DNA of 64,000 nt, taken from assembly GCF_029689945.1 (NCBI RefSeq), contig NZ_CP121451.1, positions 1,302,001-1,366,000 of the forward strand, written 5' to 3'. This document shows, piece after piece, positions 60,633 through 64,000 of this stretch (the stretch's first letter is position 1; every line of letters begins with the position of its first letter). Position numbers and translations under genes: made by a program. The stretch is from Paenibacillus amylolyticus. GTDB lineage: Bacteria; Bacillota; Bacilli; Paenibacillales; Paenibacillaceae. The notes below the pieces were generated by a model that was not told the DNA's origin, ran no database searches, and saw only the letters and a program-made list of their open reading frames with translations.

Positions 60633-60723
60633 AATCGGTCAGAGGAAGATTCATTCTTGACCCTATTTACCATTCTCATCCGAATGAACCAACAATTAAT
60701 TGGTTGAAAGCAGAATGTTCTAC

Positions 60724-60749
60724 AGACCGCGTAGTCGCGGTCTTTTTTA
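60724..60749 (+). terminator. Rho-independent terminator after phr
   Basis: GACCGCG and CGCGGTC pair around TAGT and are followed by TTTTTT. Confidence 0.9.
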
Positions 60750-60911
60750 CATATATAGACATGAAAATAGTGTGAAATGTGATGAAAATTTAGGAATTAT
60801 TAAGAAATTGGACTACCCTTCTTAAGCAATATGGCTTTTAATAGATAGAGAGCTTAAATGGAATAAGTCATATCTGACATATTGACGAACATATGAAGGA
60901 GAAACGTGAAC

Positions 60912-62087
60912 ATGAGTGAAACACTGAAAAGAGAGCGAATTCCAGAGCTGAATCTGGTACGTGCCATGGCAATTATCGGCGTATTATGCGTGCATTCCAC
61001 GTCTTATGCGACGGTAGACATGACGGGCTCAGGCTACTACTGGCTGTACAACTTTATTAATATTTTTATGAAATATGGTACGCCAACCTTTATTTTTATG
61101 AGCAGCTTTGTACTGTTCTATAACTATTATTCCCGTCCGCTGGACAAGAAACTCGTGAGTAATTTTTACAAGAAAAGATTTGTGTACATTTTGCTTCCGT
61201 ACTTCCTGTTTTCCTTGATGTATTTTATTTTGCTGCATGTCACGCATTATCAGGGCCGACCTTTCAACGAATCGGCAGTAAGCTTCATCACAAAATTGTT
61301 TACAGGTAAGGCTTATACCCATCTGTACTTTGTATTTATCAACATGCAATTCTATCTGTTATTCCCATTGGTATTATGGTTGCTCAAGAAGTATCCTTCC
61401 GTGGTGAAATGGTCTGTTCCGATTGGACTATTGATTCAATGGGCATTCATCGTAAGCAATAAGTATGGATTCCAGGTACCCAACAAGGGAAGCTGGGCGT
61501 TCTCGTACTTCTCCTATTTCATGCTGGGTGCTTTTATCGGGGTGTATTTCCCTAAAATCAAACAATGGTTTGTCATCAGTCGGGCCAATGCTACCAAAGG
61601 ACGCGTAGCTTCATGGATTCTGCTCTGGGCGGTGTGGATCACTGCTGGACTTGGCCATGTGTATATCTATTATCTGCTGCGTCTGAAGATCGCGACGTAT
61701 AACACGCTATGGTATGAATTCTTCTGGAATGTACATACCTTCGCTTGCGCACTGGTACTTATTCAGATTTCCTATTTGCTCTATCGCAAAGGGCCGTCAT
61801 TGATCGTTAAGCCGCTGAATCGGCTTGGAGCACTTTCGTTTGGCATCTATCTGATTCATCCATTCTTCCTGCTGGTGTATCGGAATTATCCGCCGCAGAC
61901 AGGAGTCTCCTGGTTAGTGCATCTCTGGTATGCCGGAGGATTTGGCGTAGCTCTGATCGCATCGTGGATCGTCGTTGGATTGACGGCAAGGTTCGTTCCC
62001 TATGCATGGGTCATCTTTGGCAATCTGCCGAAACCGAAACCACGTCTCGCCCCGCAACAGAACTCGGGCCAACTGGACGTTCGTTAA
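60912..62087 (+). CDS. Acyltransferase family 3 membrane protein
   Basis: 391 residues with ~10 helices. The family signature appears as RIPELNLVRAMAIIGVLCVH in helix 1 (the catalytic-region His) and a following FMKYGTPTFIFMSSFVLFY. Such proteins O-acetylate or otherwise acylate cell-surface glycans. The C-terminus is a short basic/Pro tail. ATG 60912 (or GTG 60906) follows AAGGAGAAACGTGAAC. Monocistronic. Confidence 0.85.
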   Translation: MSETLKRERIPELNLVRAMAIIGVLCVHSTSYATVDMTGSGYYWLYNFINIFMKYGTPTFIFMSSFVLFYNYYSRPLDKKLVSNFYKKRFVYILLPYFLFSLMYFILLHVTHYQGRPFNESAVSFITKLFTGKAYTHLYFVFINMQFYLLFPLVLWLLKKYPSVVKWSVPIGLLIQWAFIVSNKYGFQVPNKGSWAFSYFSYFMLGAFIGVYFPKIKQWFVISRANATKGRVASWILLWAVWITAGLGHVYIYYLLRLKIATYNTLWYEFFWNVHTFACALVLIQISYLLYRKGPSLIVKPLNRLGALSFGIYLIHPFFLLVYRNYPPQTGVSWLVHLWYAGGFGVALIASWIVVGLTARFVPYAWVIFGNLPKPKPRLAPQQNSGQLDVR

Positions 62088-62273
62088 GATGGTTTTCCAA
62101 CACAGGAATAATAAACCGTTTCTTGGTCGACCTTAGGGGAGAGCAGGGAGCGGTTTTTTTTGCCTATACAGAAATGCATGATATGGGGAACGAATGTTTC
62201 TTTTTCAGGGTAGAGGGGTAATCATAAGGCGGAACGATAATACATTATGGATAACAGGATTAAGGTGAATAAC

Positions 62274-62423
62274 ATGACAACATGCGAAAAATGCGGGAGA
62301 CCGATGCAGGATATATTGGAATATGTGGAACACATTCTTCACGAATGCAGTGAACAGACACAGGAGTACAACTCGAAAGATTATCAGGCCTATGGGCATG
62401 AGGGTGTTCACGAGCAGATGTGA
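62274..62423 (+). CDS. Small Cys protein (zinc-knuckle-like)
   Basis: 49 residues beginning MTTCEKCGRPMQDILEYVEH. CxxC near residues 4-7 and a further Cys at ~24 suggest a metal-binding knuckle, but a fourth ligand is not clear. The rest is charged helix. ATG 62274 follows TAAGGTG; an upstream ATG at 62247 is less well placed. It stands 44 bases before the HNH endonuclease gene, in the same direction, and is likely co-transcribed. No family recognised. Confidence 0.5.
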   Translation: MTTCEKCGRPMQDILEYVEHILHECSEQTQEYNSKDYQAYGHEGVHEQM

Positions 62424-62467
62424 TACAATAGAAAGAAACCGGATTCATACGGAACCGAGGTGACAAC

Positions 62468-64000
62468 ATGGAGACGGGTCCAGCCCCTTTCCGGCAAGGA
62501 AAGACGGAACAAGAAGCGCGACTGAGCAAAACATGCATGTATTGCGGACAACAGCGGCCAATATCTGAATTCCGGCGCAGAACCGGAAAGCGGGCAGGCC
62601 CGGGAGCCAGACGGGGAGCCTGTCGAAGCTGCCGAAAGCTCGGTGGACAGGCTGCTCAGGATACTCGTTCCATTAAGCAAGCAGGCGAACCGAGGGAGAC
62701 TCAACCGGAAAGCGTGGTGACACGCCCTGTTCCTGCCAAGCCCTCTGCAACTGCGAGATATGAGGCAGATCGTACCTCTGATGGGATGGGGCAGGGATCT
62801 GCTACGGTGTCTGAGTCCGATAGAGGTCTCTTGTCTCAACCGTCAGTGAACTCGTCATCTTCGAATGATGATCAACATGCTGACGTGGTGACTTCTTCAC
62901 CTTCTTCTTCAGGTATTCGGAAGAAGAGGAGAAGGCGGAGGAAGAGCAAGCGGATAGAGGGAATGAAAGGTAATGAGCAGAAAGAAACAAGTCTGGAGCA
63001 TGATGGCTTGACAGGTGAGGTTGTAACTGACCCTGCTGAGCCACAGCCAGGCGAGCGCTGGCGTGGCGAGGGACATTCGCAGGGCCATGCATCTGCGAAT
63101 GCAAGGGACACTGCACAGCGGGCTGGCGTGCGAGCAGCCGCTGCTGTGCAGGCCGCCGGACAGACTGCGGCGGCCCAAGCGCTGCTGCCTGCTGAGCCGC
63201 AAGGCCCGGCAGCAGCGCAAATGGCTGCGGATCAACCGACCGCAGCCAAACGCAAACGCAAGCGCCGCCGCAAGCGTGCTGGCGCGCTGGCGCCCGGCGC
63301 AGGGCAGGCCCGCAGCATCGCTGCTGAGGCCCATGCGCCGGCACTGGGCGACCGTGGCGATGCCACCACGGTCGCCGCACCTGCGGCGGCGGAGGCACAG
63401 CCTGACGCCACCAGGCGCGAGCCTGGGCAAGCGCCGGAGGCTGCTGCGGAGGCGGGGCCTCCTGCGCCCGTGCGCCAGCCTGGCTTGCCAGGGTCCAAGC
63501 CGCGCCAGGCGCGCAAGGAGCGTGCGCCCAAGGCGAACGGCGAAGATGCTGCCCGCGGTACATCCGGGCAGCGACCTGCGCATGCCAGCCGTAGTCACGG
63601 AGCTGGCACGGATGGCCGTCCCCGCCGCCAGACGCCGGCGGCTCCGGTAGCCATTGACCCGGAAGATCCGGCTTCGCTCCGGACCAACCGGCAAGGCATG
63701 GTGCGGATGCGTGGCAAGACGGACAAGGGCAGGCGTTGGCACCAGGAAGTGGATATGGAGCTTGCCGTCACGCTGGTGAAAGAAAAAGCCGCTGTAGTGG
63801 TTAATCGATATACGATTCGCCGACTGTTCAGCAATAAGGATTTCAAGCGGTATATTCTGACTCGGGATCACCACACCTGTTACTTCTGTGGATCGTATGG
63901 AGATACGATTGACCATCTGCTGCCGCGTGCCAAAGGTGGACACACCACCCCGCTCAACTGTGTCTGCGCCTGTAATCTGTGCAACCAGTCCAAAGCAGCG
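62468..64000 (+). CDS. HNH endonuclease with N-terminal zinc ribbon and long basic Ala/Pro-rich linker (partial at right edge)
   Basis: At least 511 residues; no stop before the window ends. ATG 62468 lies ~6 bases after GAGGTGA. Residues 23-55 form a zinc ribbon, C23-x2-C26 and C52-x2-C55. Residues ~60-440 are low-complexity, with basic clusters at 151-162 (RKKRRRRRKSKR) and 261-270 (KRKRKRRRKR); the DNA of codons ~180-400 is far richer in GC than any neighbour. From ~440 a folded part appears. The HNH motif has C471-x2-C474, D482-H483, N497, C502-x2-C505 and N506 (IDHLLPRAKGG, NLCNQSK). It should cut DNA using a metal. The biological target is unknown. Confidence 0.85.
   Translation, partial: METGPAPFRQGKTEQEARLSKTCMYCGQQRPISEFRRRTGKRAGPGARRGACRSCRKLGGQAAQDTRSIKQAGEPRETQPESVVTRPVPAKPSATARYEADRTSDGMGQGSATVSESDRGLLSQPSVNSSSSNDDQHADVVTSSPSSSGIRKKRRRRRKSKRIEGMKGNEQKETSLEHDGLTGEVVTDPAEPQPGERWRGEGHSQGHASANARDTAQRAGVRAAAAVQAAGQTAAAQALLPAEPQGPAAAQMAADQPTAAKRKRKRRRKRAGALAPGAGQARSIAAEAHAPALGDRGDATTVAAPAAAEAQPDATRREPGQAPEAAAEAGPPAPVRQPGLPGSKPRQARKERAPKANGEDAARGTSGQRPAHASRSHGAGTDGRPRRQTPAAPVAIDPEDPASLRTNRQGMVRMRGKTDKGRRWHQEVDMELAVTLVKEKAAVVVNRYTIRRLFSNKDFKRYILTRDHHTCYFCGSYGDTIDHLLPRAKGGHTTPLNCVCACNLCNQSKAA

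Noticed and set aside
62802..63943. Long minus-strand reading frames of up to 344 codons opposite the HNH gene
   Set aside because: They are rich in Arg, Leu and Ala through the GC-rich linker, have no ribosome binding sites or recognisable motifs, and lie wholly opposite a coherent frame ending in a clear HNH domain.
1..64000. Insertion sequences, prophage or integrative elements
   Set aside because: No transposase, integrase or phage structural gene was recognised on either strand. The only local signs of transfer are the AT-rich SMI1 patch and the GC-rich HNH linker.

Overview
The window looks like chromosomal DNA of a Paenibacillus-type spore-forming Firmicute. The evidence is a small Spo0E-family phosphatase gene, a chiD-chiA pair like that of Bacillus circulans/Paenibacillus, LplB/LplC-type sugar permeases, a perfect CcpA cre site, strong AGGAGG ribosome binding sites and a base composition near 50% GC. 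The genus is an inference from family resemblance, not from a database search.

Layout. 0-1.7 kb: end of a degenerate GGDEF-like protein, a tiny membrane protein and a processive family-2 glycosyltransferase (exopolysaccharide type). 1.8-5.8 kb: a methyltransferase, a DnaA-box-like cluster, an ABC ATPase, an Fsr-type efflux pump and a divergent AraC regulator. 5.9-12.9 kb: a pectin/rhamnogalacturonan island with a cre site, two LacI-type palindromes, two permeases, a lipoprotein binding protein, a LacI regulator, a GH105 hydrolase and a leaderless pectinesterase. 13.2-16.9 kb: chitinases chiD and chiA. 17-23.5 kb: aldo/keto reductases, an MFS pump with a divergent HxlR regulator, an AIM24-like protein, MarR and an LCP protein. 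23.7-26.9 kb: a P-loop kinase, an IclR-regulator remnant, KDPG aldolase and a sugar-acid transporter. 27-32.3 kb: a DUF2339 membrane protein, an SMI1/KNR4 protein, an FHA-winged-helix protein and a membrane-anchored methyltransferase. 32.4-34.5 kb: a MarR-MFS efflux unit. 34.6-40.6 kb: a Cthe_2159-like carbohydrate-binding lipoprotein, DUF4956 and VTC-domain genes, divergent from a two-component system. 41-50 kb: a dispersed repeat, SDR/TetR, thioesterase, acetate permease, Spo0E, GlnL plus an AGCS symporter, a soluble chemoreceptor and a YeiL-like regulator. 50-62 kb: PepT, tautomerase, NamA-type reductase, a large hybrid kinase with a BTAD-type regulator, photolyase and an acyltransferase. 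62.2-64 kb: a small Cys protein and a large HNH endonuclease that runs off the right edge.

A dominant technical feature is that at least 20 otherwise normal genes are broken by single-base indels, almost all one-base deletions in G/C or A runs. This reads as homopolymer undercalling in the source assembly rather than gene decay. Such genes are annotated here as whole genes across the break. The IclR fragment is the one gene that appears truly truncated.

How the genes work together. Plant cell-wall use runs through much of the window: import and trimming of methylated pectin oligomers at 6-13 kb, KDPG cleavage and sugar-acid uptake at 24.7-26.9 kb, and possibly a pectin- or cellulose-binding surface lipoprotein at 34.6-36.8 kb. 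Chitin degradation adds a second polysaccharide. The most unusual items are the HNH protein with its basic, Ala/Pro-rich linker, the DnaA-box-like cluster at 2.6-2.8 kb, the VTC/DUF4956/Cthe_2159 surface module, and the dual-core hybrid kinase.
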